Origin: Burkholderia sp. E7m39
Lineage (GTDB): Bacteria; Pseudomonadota; Gammaproteobacteria; Burkholderiales; Burkholderiaceae
Length of the DNA: 32,786 bases
Assembly (NCBI GenBank): GCA_001319865.1
Contig: BBSL01000460.1
Coordinates: 1 to 32,786 of the forward strand
Reading direction: 5' to 3'
The first letter of the stretch is position 1, and each line of letters begins with the position of its first letter. The notes under the pieces are model-generated. The model made no database searches. It saw only the letters and a program-made list of their open reading frames with translations, and was not told where the DNA came from. Both the position numbers and the translations under genes were made by a program. Of this stretch, positions 1 through 7,085 are shown piece by piece.

Positions 1-30
1 AAAACCCAACCCCCCTTTCGAGGAGCATTC

Positions 31-1752
31 ATGGCAAAGAACACGATTGCAGACTACCTTGCGAAGACGCTCGCGGCAGCAGGCGTCAAGCGCATCTGGG
101 GCGTCACGGGCGACAGCCTCAACGGCCTCGCGTTCAGTCTCGATCAGGTCGGCGCGATCCGCTGGATGCACACTCGCCACGAAGAGGCGGCCGCGTTCGC
201 CGCGGGCGCCGACGCGGCATCGAGCGGTCAACTGGCCGTGTGCGCGGGCAGTTGCGGGCCGGGCAATCTGCACCTGATCAACGGTCTGTACGACTGTCAT
301 CGCAATCAGCAACCAGTGCTCGCGATCGCCGCGCATATCCCGTCGACGGAAATCGGACTGGGCTACTTTCAGGAAACCCATCCGACGGAAGTCTTCAAGG
401 AATGCAGTCACTTCGCCGAGCTGGTGATCAACGCGTCGCAGTTTCCGCGCGTGCTCGAACGCGCGATGCGCGCGGCCATCGAGCAGCGCGGCGTCGCCGT
501 GATCGTGCTGCCGGGCGATATCGCGTTGAGCGAAGGGCCGTCGCAACCGCCCGTCTGGAATCCGACGGCGCCGTCCGCCATCTTGCCGCCCGACAGCGAG
601 CTTGCGCGTCTCGCGACGATGCTCAACGACTGCGAAGCGGTGACGATCATGTGCGGCAGCGGCGTCGCGGGCGCGCACGACGAAGTGGTGAAGCTCGCTG
701 ACACGCTCGGCGCGCCCGTCGTGCACGCGCTGCGCGGCAAGCAGTTCATCGAATACGACAATCCGTTCGACGTCGGCATGACGGGCCTGATCGGCTTCAG
801 TTCCGGCTATCACGCGATGATGTCGTGCGACGTGCTGCTGCTGCTCGGCTGCGACTTTCCGTACCGGCCGTTCTATCCGCCCGACGCGAAGGTCGTGCAG
901 ATCGACTGGAAAGGCTCGCAGCTCGGCAAACGCGCGCCGCTCGCGATGGGCCTCGTCGGCACGGTGAAGGAAACCGTCGCCGCGCTGCTGCCCAAGCTCA
1001 AGCGCAAGGACGACCGCACGTTCGTCGACATGGCGACGGCGCACTACGAAGAAGCGCGCCGCGACCTCGACGAACTTGCCACGCCCTCCGATCCCGGCGA
1101 GGCGATTCATCCGCAGTACCTGACGCGCATGATCGACGAGACCGCGAGCGACGACGCCATTTTCACCGCCGACGTCGGCACGCCGACACTCTGGGCCGCG
1201 CGCTATCTGACGATGAATGGCAAGCGGCAATTGCACGGCTCCTTCAACCACGGATCGATGGCGAACGCGATGCCGCAGGCGCTCGGCGCGCAGGCGGCGC
1301 ATCCGGGGCGCCAGGTGGTATCGCTGTCCGGCGACGGCGGGCTATCCATGCTGCTCGGCGATCTGCTCACCGCGCGTCAGCTCGATCTGCCCATCAAGGT
1401 CGTTGTGTTCAATAACAGTCTGCTCGGTTTCGTTTCGATGGAACTGAAAGCAGGCGGCTATCTCGACACGAACGTGGATCTGAGCAAGACCGATTTTGCG
1501 CAGATCGCGAAAGGTGCGGGCATTTTCTCGATTCGCGTCGAGGAATCCGAAGAACTGGGCAAGGCGCTGGCCGAGGCGTTCGCGCATCGAGGGCCGGCGC
1601 TCGTCGATGTCGTGACGTCCAGACATGAACTCGCGATGCCGCCGACCATCGAGCTGTCGCAAGCGAAAGGCTTCAGCCTCTACATGCTGCGCGCGATCCT
1701 CAACGGACGCGGCGACGAAATCGTCGAACTCGTGAAGACCAACCTGCGTTGA
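31..1752 (+). CDS. poxB: Pyruvate dehydrogenase (quinone), PoxB
   Basis: This is a thiamine-diphosphate and FAD enzyme that decarboxylates pyruvate to acetate and CO2 and passes the electrons to membrane quinone. The 573 residues match the family length of about 572. Three TPP-enzyme domains are visible: an N-terminal pyrimidine-binding domain with the catalytic glutamate in RHEEAAAFAAG (E51), a central FAD-binding domain, and a C-terminal pyrophosphate domain with the GDG...NN metal/TPP motif (G434-D435-G436 and N461-N462). The C-terminal stretch FSLYMLRAILNGRGDE is the amphipathic, lipid-activated membrane-binding tail typical of PoxB rather than of acetolactate synthase or oxalyl-CoA decarboxylase. 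An AGGAG ribosome site sits 6-7 bases before the ATG. It appears to be monocistronic, with a hairpin directly downstream. The assignment comes from motif recognition and is strong. Confidence 0.93.
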   Translation: MAKNTIADYLAKTLAAAGVKRIWGVTGDSLNGLAFSLDQVGAIRWMHTRHEEAAAFAAGADAASSGQLAVCAGSCGPGNLHLINGLYDCHRNQQPVLAIAAHIPSTEIGLGYFQETHPTEVFKECSHFAELVINASQFPRVLERAMRAAIEQRGVAVIVLPGDIALSEGPSQPPVWNPTAPSAILPPDSELARLATMLNDCEAVTIMCGSGVAGAHDEVVKLADTLGAPVVHALRGKQFIEYDNPFDVGMTGLIGFSSGYHAMMSCDVLLLLGCDFPYRPFYPPDAKVVQIDWKGSQLGKRAPLAMGLVGTVKETVAALLPKLKRKDDRTFVDMATAHYEEARRDLDELATPSDPGEAIHPQYLTRMIDETASDDAIFTADVGTPTLWAARYLTMNGKRQLHGSFNHGSMANAMPQALGAQAAHPGRQVVSLSGDGGLSMLLGDLLTARQLDLPIKVVVFNNSLLGFVSMELKAGGYLDTNVDLSKTDFAQIAKGAGIFSIRVEESEELGKALAEAFAHRGPALVDVVTSRHELAMPPTIELSQAKGFSLYMLRAILNGRGDEIVELVKTNLR

Positions 1753-1770
1753 CGAACGCGAATTGGAACC

Positions 1771-1803
1771 GGCGGCGCGCAGCGCCTCGCGATGCGCGCC
1801 GCC
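1771..1803 (+). terminator. Hairpin downstream of poxB
   Basis: A perfect 10-bp inverted repeat, GGCGGCGCGC / GCGCGCCGCC, with a 13-base loop lies 19 bases after the poxB stop codon. It is followed by only a weak T stretch. It is a plausible terminator or 3'-end-stabilising hairpin, but a canonical U-tract is absent. Confidence 0.5.
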
Positions 1804-1824
1804 TTGCATTGCAGCAACCCCTCA

Positions 1825-1852
1825 TTGCAGTCTCGTCGCAAAGGTCTATAAC
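1825..1852 (+). promoter_or_regulatory. Candidate sigma-70 promoter in the 1753-2127 gap
   Basis: TTGCAG (1825-1830) and TATAAC (1847-1852) are separated by 16 bases. This is the best promoter-like pair in the 375-base gap between poxB and the next gene. The start of the small secreted protein is about 275 bases downstream, so the promoter would give a long leader or an independent small RNA. I see nothing else in the gap. This is a match to consensus only. Confidence 0.3.
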
Positions 1853-2127
1853 AGAAGCAGCAGTACGGACCTTCTTCGCGCGGCCGACAATCGAACGATT
1901 ACAAACTGGCGTATTCGCGCCGTGCTGCGCCGCCCGACAGACTCGGGGGTTTTGAGCCAATCAATCGCATACCAACAAAGGCACGCTGCGGCGCGGGAAA
2001 GCTGCTGCGCGCGAGTTTCGCGCTTGCATGAGTCGGTCGAAACGATGCGGATGACACAAGCGTTGACGGGCGTTAGGCGAATTGCGATGCAGGGCATCGC
2101 GGTTCGTCGGCATCGAAGGAGTTCGAC

Positions 2128-2385
2128 ATGAAGATCCTGATGGCATTACCCGTAGCGGGCGCGTTGCTGCTGGCCGTGCCCGTCGCGACGATGGCAGAGG
2201 AGGTGGCGCAGAGCAGCGATGCATCGAAAGCGGCGATGCAGAACAATGCTAACGCCTCTGCGCAGGCGACGACGGACATGTCATACGGCGGAACGATGGA
2301 TACGCGCACATCGTCGGGCAAGACGATGCAGCATGCGCGCGATTGTGCGACGGGATTGCAATGCAACGTCTACTTCGGCAACTGA
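2128..2385 (+). CDS. Small secreted protein with C-terminal CNVYFGN tail
   Basis: This is an 85-residue protein of unknown function. A Sec signal peptide is evident (MKILMALPVAGALLLAVPVATMA, cleavage probably near residue 23). The mature part is Ala/Ser/Gln/Met-rich and low in complexity. It ends in two cysteines in the pattern C-x5-C followed by NVYFGN. The two cysteines could form a disulfide in the periplasm. An AAGGAG ribosome site is well placed before the ATG. The convergent neighbour at 2535-2885 ends in almost the same tail (C-x6-C-NIYFGS), although the rest of the two proteins is not alike. No enzymatic motif is visible and I do not recognise a named family. The gene is likely real because of its signal peptide, ribosome site and shared tail. 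Confidence 0.75.
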   Translation: MKILMALPVAGALLLAVPVATMAEEVAQSSDASKAAMQNNANASAQATTDMSYGGTMDTRTSSGKTMQHARDCATGLQCNVYFGN

Positions 2386-2423
2386 GCCGGTGATCGGCCG
2401 TCCTGGCTGTCTCTGCAACGCAA

Positions 2424-2447
2424 ACGGCGCGCCATTGGGCGCGCCGT
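2424..2447. terminator. Bidirectional hairpin between convergent genes
   Basis: ACGGCGCGCC and GGCGCGCCGT form a perfect 10-bp stem with an ATTG loop. The hairpin is 39 bases after the stop of the plus-strand gene and lies between two convergent genes. It has no T-tract, so it may act as an intrinsic-like terminator or as a 3'-end barrier in either direction. Confidence 0.5.
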
Positions 2448-2534
2448 GTCGCATTCATCGCGGATCATTCGCGGCGCCCAACGCGCGCACGCTCCTGCGC
2501 CTGGCCGCGGCGGCGCAGGTTCGGTGCGCATCGT

Positions 2535-2885
2535 TTAGCTACCGAAGTAGATGTTGCAGTAGCTGACGGGTCCGACGCATGCGTTGTTCGACGCGCTGCG
2601 CGAAGGCTTGCCCGACGACGACGTACCCGTGAGCGCGACACCGCCGACTGAGTCTTGCGTCTGATTCTGCTTGTCCTGCGCGGCGATCTTCGCTTCGGCG
2701 GCCTGGATATCAGCCGGGTAGTAGATGTCGTTCGCGCGGCCCGGCTCATAGCCGGCCTTTTCGACGCGAATCAGATCGGCTCGGACCTCGGCGCGCGTCA
2801 CGGGACCATTCGATTGGGCGAAGCTCAGCGCGGGAGCGGCGAGTGCGCCGGCTGCAACTGCGAGGCAAACAAAGATCTTCTTCAT
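2535..2885 (-). CDS. DUF4148 family periplasmic protein
   Basis: This 116-residue exported protein belongs to the DUF4148 family, which is common and often multi-copy in Burkholderiaceae and has no established function. The signal peptide is MKKIFVCLAVAAGALAAPALSFA (residues 1-23). The mature protein begins QSNGPVTRAEVRADLIRVEKAGYEP, the hallmark N-terminal segment of the family, followed by YYPADIQAAEAKIA. The C-terminus departs into a Ser-rich linker and C-x6-CNIYFGS. I chose the ATG at 2885 because GAGGAG lies 8 bases before it and the signal peptide starts there. An upstream in-frame extension to 3350 lacks these features. The shared C-terminal tail with the convergent gene at 2128-2385 is unusual. 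Confidence 0.85.
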   Translation of the reverse strand: MKKIFVCLAVAAGALAAPALSFAQSNGPVTRAEVRADLIRVEKAGYEPGRANDIYYPADIQAAEAKIAAQDKQNQTQDSVGGVALTGTSSSGKPSRSASNNACVGPVSYCNIYFGS

Positions 2886-3348
2886 GATGTCACTCCTCAG
2901 TGAGTATGTCGAAACGTCTGGCCTGAATATGATTCGGTATCCTGAACGAATGGCGTTCGGATCGAGCCAGAATGGTTTGCTAAAAAACGTCGTTAAAGCT
3001 GCTGCATCAATTGCTGTGTTACGGCTGTCTGGTCCTGCGCTTTCCGTGAGTCTTGCTTCGATTCTGCTGTCCACATAAGGGAAAACACTGCGGCATCGGA
3101 TTTCATTCCGCGCAAGCCAAACTTTTTTTGTTCTGCGCAGGAGTTGTCTTGCGAGCCAGGCCTTCTGAGGGCCATCCGTGGTCGTCCAGCGCTGGATGTA
3201 ATGTAGTGCGGCGAATGCCTGCGCGCGAGCCGTACGAACGAACGAGCGATGACCAACTAATGCTGCTTTCGCTGTACGTTCGGATGATGAAGCCTCGCCG
3301 CCCATCACACCTGCGTTTGACCTCACGTGCCGCACGGGTAAACGGGCC

Positions 3349-3386
3349 ATGCGTGAGGCTCACGCATTTCATACCCATGTATGAAA
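3349..3386. repeat. Two adjacent perfect 8-bp inverted repeats
   Basis: ATGCGTGA-GGC-TCACGCAT (3349-3367) is directly abutted by TTTCATAC-CCAT-GTATGAAA (3367-3386). Both have perfect 8-bp arms with 3- or 4-base loops. They lie in noncoding DNA about 360 bases upstream of the transporter operon. They could be two RNA stem-loops or two dyad protein-binding sites. No T-tract follows, so a terminator is less likely. Confidence 0.55.
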
Positions 3387-3506
3387 GGCGCTGCTGGCGT
3401 CGCGCCGGCTTTCAGTGTTGCAAGGAAAGGCTGATGCCTCTGCGGCGGCCCGCCGCGCCCGGAGCCGGAACGCGCAACGGCGGTGCAAAGCCACCGTGAA
3501 ATCGCG

Positions 3507-3551
3507 AACCTGTCTAGTCAGCCGCACCAACCTGTCTAGTCAGTTGCACCA
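3507..3551 (+). repeat. 22-bp tandem repeat, two copies
   Basis: AACCTGTCTAGTCAG followed by CCGCACCA or TTGCACCA occurs twice with an exact 22-base period (copies begin at 3507 and 3529, and differ at two positions). Each copy contains the imperfect dyad TGTCTAGTCA. A spacing of two helical turns puts both on the same DNA face, as expected for cooperative binding of a regulator. The repeats sit 118-160 bases upstream of the -35 of the transporter operon. Confidence 0.6.
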
Positions 3552-3667
3552 GACTGGCGCCCGATGGCCCGCGCTCCACGGTCACCCGGCGAGCGGCAGA
3601 AGCCCCGTCGCATCAGGGCTTACCCGAACAATTCAATTATTTTCGGCAAATCCAGTTGCGATCATTT

Positions 3668-3694
3668 TTGACCTCATGCAGACTTGTCTATACA
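3668..3694 (+). promoter_or_regulatory. Promoter with HutC-like operator for transporter operon 1
   Basis: TTGACC (3668-3673) or the overlapping TTTTGA (3666-3671) precedes TATACA (3689-3694), with spacers of 15 or 17 bases. The -10 is embedded in the dyad TGTCTATACA (3685-3694), which resembles HutC-type GntR operators (TGT-N4-ACA). A repressor bound here would block RNA polymerase. The same layout recurs at 14312-14340. Confidence 0.5.
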
Positions 3695-3747
3695 TGTCCA
3701 ACGCGCGACGAGCGAACGGACCCGTTCAGACAAAAAGGAGATTCGAC

Positions 3748-4617
3748 GTGAAGGTGAAGAAGGCAAACCGCACTATGTTGTCGAAGGTCATCGCCGGCAT
3801 GGTGTTGGGCGCTGTGGCTATCGCTGGCGCACCGGCTCAGGCGAAGGAATGGAAGTCGGTGACGATCGCGCTGGAAGGCGGTTACGCGCCGTGGAACCTC
3901 ACGTTGCCGGGCGGCAAGCTCGGCGGCTTCGAGCCGGAACTGGTGGCGAATCTGTGTCAGCGCATCCAGCTGCAGTGCAACCTGGTTGCACAAGACTGGG
4001 ACGGCATGATCCCTGGCCTGCAGGCGGGCAAATTCGACGTCTTGATGGACGCGATCTCGATTACCCCCGAGCGCGAGAAGATCATCGCGTTCTCGCGGCC
4101 ATATGCCGCGACGCCCGCGACGTTCGCCGTCACCGACACGAGGATCCTGCCGAAGGCGTCGCCCAGCGCGCCCGTCGTCAAGCTGACGGGCGACGCGAAG
4201 AGCGACCAGCCGACCGTCGACGCATTGCGCAAGCAGTTGAAGGGCAAGACCATCGGCATCCAGTCGGGCACGGTCTACACGAAGTTCATCAACGACGGCT
4301 TCAAGGACATCGCGACGATCCGCGTGTACAAGACCTCGCCCGAGCGTGACCTCGATCTGGCGAACGGCCGTATCGACGCATCGTTCGACGACGTCACGTA
4401 CTACGCCGCCAATGCGGACAAAAAGGAAACGGCACAGATCTCGATGGCGGGACCGAAGATCGGCGGCCCGATCTGGGGCCCGGGCGAAGGCCTCGCGTTC
4501 CGCAAGCAGGACGCCGACCTGAAGGCGAAGTTCGACACGGCAATCGCCGACGCGCTGAAGGACGGCACCGTGAAGAAGCTCTCCGACAAGTGGTTCAAGA
4601 CCGACGTCACGCCTTGA
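3748..4617 (+). CDS. Amino-acid-type ABC transporter, periplasmic solute-binding protein
   Basis: This is the family 3 (HisJ/ArtJ/OccT type) periplasmic receptor of importer 1. I chose the GTG at 3748 because AAGGAG lies 7 bases upstream. The resulting 289-residue protein starts with a Lys-rich n-region and a signal peptide ending APAQA-KEW (cleavage near residue 32). The mature domain shows YAPWNL, LGGFEPELVANLC, DWDGMIPGLQAGKFD and DAISITPERE. R109 in the last motif corresponds to the arginine that binds the ligand carboxylate in this family. The ligand is therefore probably an amino acid or amino-acid betaine. It is first in the operon with two permeases, an ATPase, a MIO-less lyase and a GntR regulator. 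The lyase context suggests a histidine-like betaine, which is inference. Confidence 0.9.
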   Translation: MKVKKANRTMLSKVIAGMVLGAVAIAGAPAQAKEWKSVTIALEGGYAPWNLTLPGGKLGGFEPELVANLCQRIQLQCNLVAQDWDGMIPGLQAGKFDVLMDAISITPEREKIIAFSRPYAATPATFAVTDTRILPKASPSAPVVKLTGDAKSDQPTVDALRKQLKGKTIGIQSGTVYTKFINDGFKDIATIRVYKTSPERDLDLANGRIDASFDDVTYYAANADKKETAQISMAGPKIGGPIWGPGEGLAFRKQDADLKAKFDTAIADALKDGTVKKLSDKWFKTDVTP

Positions 4618-4630
4618 GCGGCGACGGGAT

Positions 4631-4656
4631 GCGCGCGCGGCATCATTCGCGCGCGC
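4631..4656 (+). promoter_or_regulatory. Intra-operon GC hairpin after the binding-protein gene
   Basis: GCGCGCGCG and CGCGCGCGC form a 9-bp stem with an 8-base loop, 13 bases after the stop of the binding-protein gene and before the first permease. Hairpins at this place in ABC operons often stabilise the upstream mRNA or partly terminate transcription, so that more binding protein than membrane subunits is made. That role is inferred from position only. Confidence 0.45.
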
Positions 4657-4737
4657 TCGCACGACCTGAGTTCCGCTGCGGCGCGAACGGCAAGCGGGCA
4701 ACAGGTCAATCAACGAAAGCAGGATGAGGAGTAGTTC

Positions 4738-5460
4738 ATGGCTCTGATCGAGACGCTCGGCTTCGGGCAGGAAGGCTGGGGCGGCGTGCTGCTGCTCGCG
4801 GCATTGATGACCGTCGCGCTGACGCTCGCGGCGCTCGCCGTCGGCGCGGTGTTCGGCGCGATCGTCGCGGCGGCCAAACTGTCGCGCTATCGTTTGGCGC
4901 GCGTGCTGGGCGATCTGTACACGACGGTGTTTCGCGGCGTGCCTGAGCTGCTCGTCATCTATCTGTTCTATTTCGGCGGCTCGACGCTCGTGACGACGGT
5001 CGGCCAATGGTTCGGCGCAGAAGGCTTCGTCGGCGTGCCGCCGTTCGTGATCGGCGCACTGGCTGTCGGCATGATCTCGGGCGCGTATCAGGCCGAGGTG
5101 TATCGCTCGGCCGTGCTCGCCGTGTCGAAGGGCGAACTCGAAGCGGCGCGCTCGATCGGCATGCCGACCATGACGATGGCCCGCCGCATCCTGATTCCGC
5201 AGGTGCTGCGTTTTGCGCTGCCGGGTATCGGCAATGTGTGGCAGCTGAGCCTCAAAGACTCCGCGCTGATCTCCGTGACGGGTCTCGCCGAACTGCTGCG
5301 CGCCAGCCAGATTGCGGCAGGCTCGACGCATCAGTATTTCCTGTTCTTCGTCGTGGGCGGTGCGCTGTATCTCGTCATGACGGGCATTTCGAACCGTGTC
5401 TTCAACCACGCGGAAGCACGCGTGGGCCGATCCTTCCGGCGCAACTTCGCGCGCAACTGA
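4738..5460 (+). CDS. ABC transporter permease (HisQ type), importer 1
   Basis: This 240-residue inner-membrane permease belongs to the polar amino-acid uptake family. About five hydrophobic helices are visible, starting with the stretch around GVLLLAALMTVALTLAALAV. The cytoplasmic EAA loop that contacts the ATPase is present (SKGELEAARSIGMPTMTMAR, then LIPQVLRFALPGIGN). TVFRGVPELLVIYLFYFGG is the usual conserved segment near the end of helix 2. GAGGAG lies 8 bases before the ATG. The gene is separated from the binding-protein gene by 120 bases with a hairpin and is followed by the second permease after 15 bases. The two permeases probably form a heterodimer. Confidence 0.92.
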   Translation: MALIETLGFGQEGWGGVLLLAALMTVALTLAALAVGAVFGAIVAAAKLSRYRLARVLGDLYTTVFRGVPELLVIYLFYFGGSTLVTTVGQWFGAEGFVGVPPFVIGALAVGMISGAYQAEVYRSAVLAVSKGELEAARSIGMPTMTMARRILIPQVLRFALPGIGNVWQLSLKDSALISVTGLAELLRASQIAAGSTHQYFLFFVVGGALYLVMTGISNRVFNHAEARVGRSFRRNFARN

Positions 5461-5475
5461 CGACGGAGCGCCAAC

Positions 5476-6228
5476 ATGTCTTTCGATTTCGACTTTCTGT
5501 TCGACACGCTGCGCCAGCTGCTCGGCGCCGTGCCGACCACGCTGGGCCTGTTCTTTTCTTCGCTGGTGCTGGGCGGCTTGCTGTCGCTCGTGATCGTCAC
5601 GATGCGCGTCTCGCCGCACTGGCTGCCGAACCGTTTTGCGCGCGCGTACATCCTCGTGTTTCGCGGTTCGCCGCTCTTGATCCAGATGTTTCTCGTCTAT
5701 TACGGGCTCGGCCAGTTCGGCGTGATCCGCGAGAGCTTTTTGTGGCCCGTGCTGCGCGAGCCGTATGTATGCGCGGTGCTGTCGCTCGCGCTGTGCACGG
5801 CGGGCTATACGGCTGAAATCATTCGCGGCGGCCTGATGGCCGTGCCCGTCGGACAGATCGAAGCGGGTTACGCAATCGGTCTGTCGGGCTTCTCGCTCCT
5901 GCGCCGCATCATCGGTCCCATTGCATTGCGCCAATGCTTGCCCGCGTATTCGACGGAAGCCGTGCTGCTCGTCAAGTCGACGGCGCTCGCGAGCCTCGTC
6001 ACCGTGTGGGAAGTGACGGGCGTCGCGCAGCAGATCATCCAGCAGACCTATCGCACCACAGAGGTTTTCATCTGCGCTGCGCTGATCTATCTGTTCCTGA
6101 ACTTCGTCGTCGTGCGTCTGCTCGGCCTGCTCGAACGGAAGCTGTCGCGCCATCTTCGCGCGATGCCCGCGAACGCCGCGCCGCGCGCGATGCCGCCCGC
6201 CACCGAAGCACGTCGTGCCGCACCCTGA
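5476..6228 (+). CDS. ABC transporter permease (HisM type), importer 1
   Basis: This is the second membrane subunit, 250 residues, homologous to the preceding permease. It shows ILVFRGSPLLIQMFLVYYGL after helix 2 and the EAA loop VPVGQIEAGYAIGLSGFSLL followed by IIGPIALRQCLPAYSTE. GGAG lies 8-9 bases upstream of the ATG. The last about 25 residues (NAAPRAMPPATEARRAAP) are a hydrophilic Ala/Pro/Arg-rich tail beyond the usual family end, probably in the cytoplasm. It is 21 bases from the ATPase gene, which indicates one transcript. Confidence 0.92.
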   Translation: MSFDFDFLFDTLRQLLGAVPTTLGLFFSSLVLGGLLSLVIVTMRVSPHWLPNRFARAYILVFRGSPLLIQMFLVYYGLGQFGVIRESFLWPVLREPYVCAVLSLALCTAGYTAEIIRGGLMAVPVGQIEAGYAIGLSGFSLLRRIIGPIALRQCLPAYSTEAVLLVKSTALASLVTVWEVTGVAQQIIQQTYRTTEVFICAALIYLFLNFVVVRLLGLLERKLSRHLRAMPANAAPRAMPPATEARRAAP

Positions 6229-6249
6229 CGCCCCATTCCGGAGAATCCC

Positions 6250-7041
6250 ATGAACGCTACGGCACCCGTTGCACTGTCGGTCAAGAACATCCACAAGTCG
6301 TTCGGCGACCATCACGTCCTGAAGGGCATTTCGCTCGACGCGCATGAAGGCGACGTCATCTCGATTCTCGGCGCAAGCGGCTCGGGCAAGAGCACGTTTC
6401 TGCGCTGCCTGAATCTGCTCGAGACGCCCGACGACGGCAGCGTCGCGCTCGCAGGCGAAACGCTCAAGATGAAGCGCCGCAAGGACGGCAAGCTGCAGCC
6501 GGACGACCGCAAGCAGGTCGATCGCATTCGCTCGCAGCTCGGCATGGTGTTTCAGAACTTCAATCTGTGGTCGCACATGACGGTGCTGGAAAACCTGATC
6601 GAAGGGCCGATGCGCGTGCAGAAGCGCAGCCGCGCGGAAGCCGTCGAAGAAGCGGAAGCGCTGCTCGCCAAAGTGGGCCTTGCGGAAAAGCGCGGGCATT
6701 ATCCGGCGCATCTGTCGGGCGGTCAGCAGCAGCGCGTCGCGATTGCGCGAGCGCTCGCAATGCATCCGAAAGTCATGCTGTTCGACGAGCCCACGTCGGC
6801 GCTCGATCCCGAACTGGTGGGCGAAGTGCTGCGCGTGATGCGCTCGCTCGCGGAAGAAGGACGCACGATGCTGGTCGTCACGCACGAAATGGGCTTTGCG
6901 CGTCATGTGTCGAACCGCGTGATGTTCCTGCATCAAGGTCAGACGGAATGCGACGGCACGCCCGACGAAGTATTCGGCGAACTGAAGTCCGAACGCTTCC
7001 GGCAATTCGTGTCGAGCCATCATTCGCGCACCACCAATTAA
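6250..7041 (+). CDS. ABC transporter ATP-binding protein (HisP/GlnQ type), importer 1
   Basis: This cytoplasmic ATPase of 263 residues energises importer 1. The nucleotide-binding motifs are complete: Walker A GASGSGKST (41-49), Q-loop GMVFQNFNLW, signature LSGGQQQRVAIARALA (from 155), Walker B VMLFDEPTSALD (D179-E180) and the switch histidine in VVTHEMGFA. The insertion KMKRRKDGKLQPDDRKQV after the first beta strands is typical of the polar amino-acid subfamily. GGAG sits 7 bases before the start. The gene lies between the permeases and the lyase in the same direction. Confidence 0.95.
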   Translation: MNATAPVALSVKNIHKSFGDHHVLKGISLDAHEGDVISILGASGSGKSTFLRCLNLLETPDDGSVALAGETLKMKRRKDGKLQPDDRKQVDRIRSQLGMVFQNFNLWSHMTVLENLIEGPMRVQKRSRAEAVEEAEALLAKVGLAEKRGHYPAHLSGGQQQRVAIARALAMHPKVMLFDEPTSALDPELVGEVLRVMRSLAEEGRTMLVVTHEMGFARHVSNRVMFLHQGQTECDGTPDEVFGELKSERFRQFVSSHHSRTTN

Positions 7042-7085
7042 TCCGATTCATCACGCAGCTCACGTCATTCGAAAGGCAACACATC

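Larger units (their letters stand above)
2886..3747. other. Long intergenic regulatory region
   Basis: About 860 bases lie between the divergent DUF4148 gene and the solute-binding-protein gene. I see no convincing gene: open frames here lack ribosome sites and recognisable protein. The first part (about 2886-3130) is visibly richer in A+T than its surroundings. The second half holds two adjacent perfect inverted repeats (3349-3386), a 22-bp tandem repeat (3507-3551) and a promoter/operator (3668-3694), each listed separately. Confidence 0.6.

Noticed and set aside
3470..3510. Riboswitch-like string (GGTGCAAAGCCACCG resembles part of a c-di-GMP-I aptamer)
   Set aside because: The GGTAG and GGGTTACC segments and the full helix set of that aptamer are missing, and the operon has no link to c-di-GMP.
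3688..7023. Very long minus-strand open frame antisense to the importer 1 genes
   Set aside because: The translation is Arg/His/Gln/Asp-rich with no domain, and it mirrors the codon bias of the plus-strand genes, which have complete ABC motifs.
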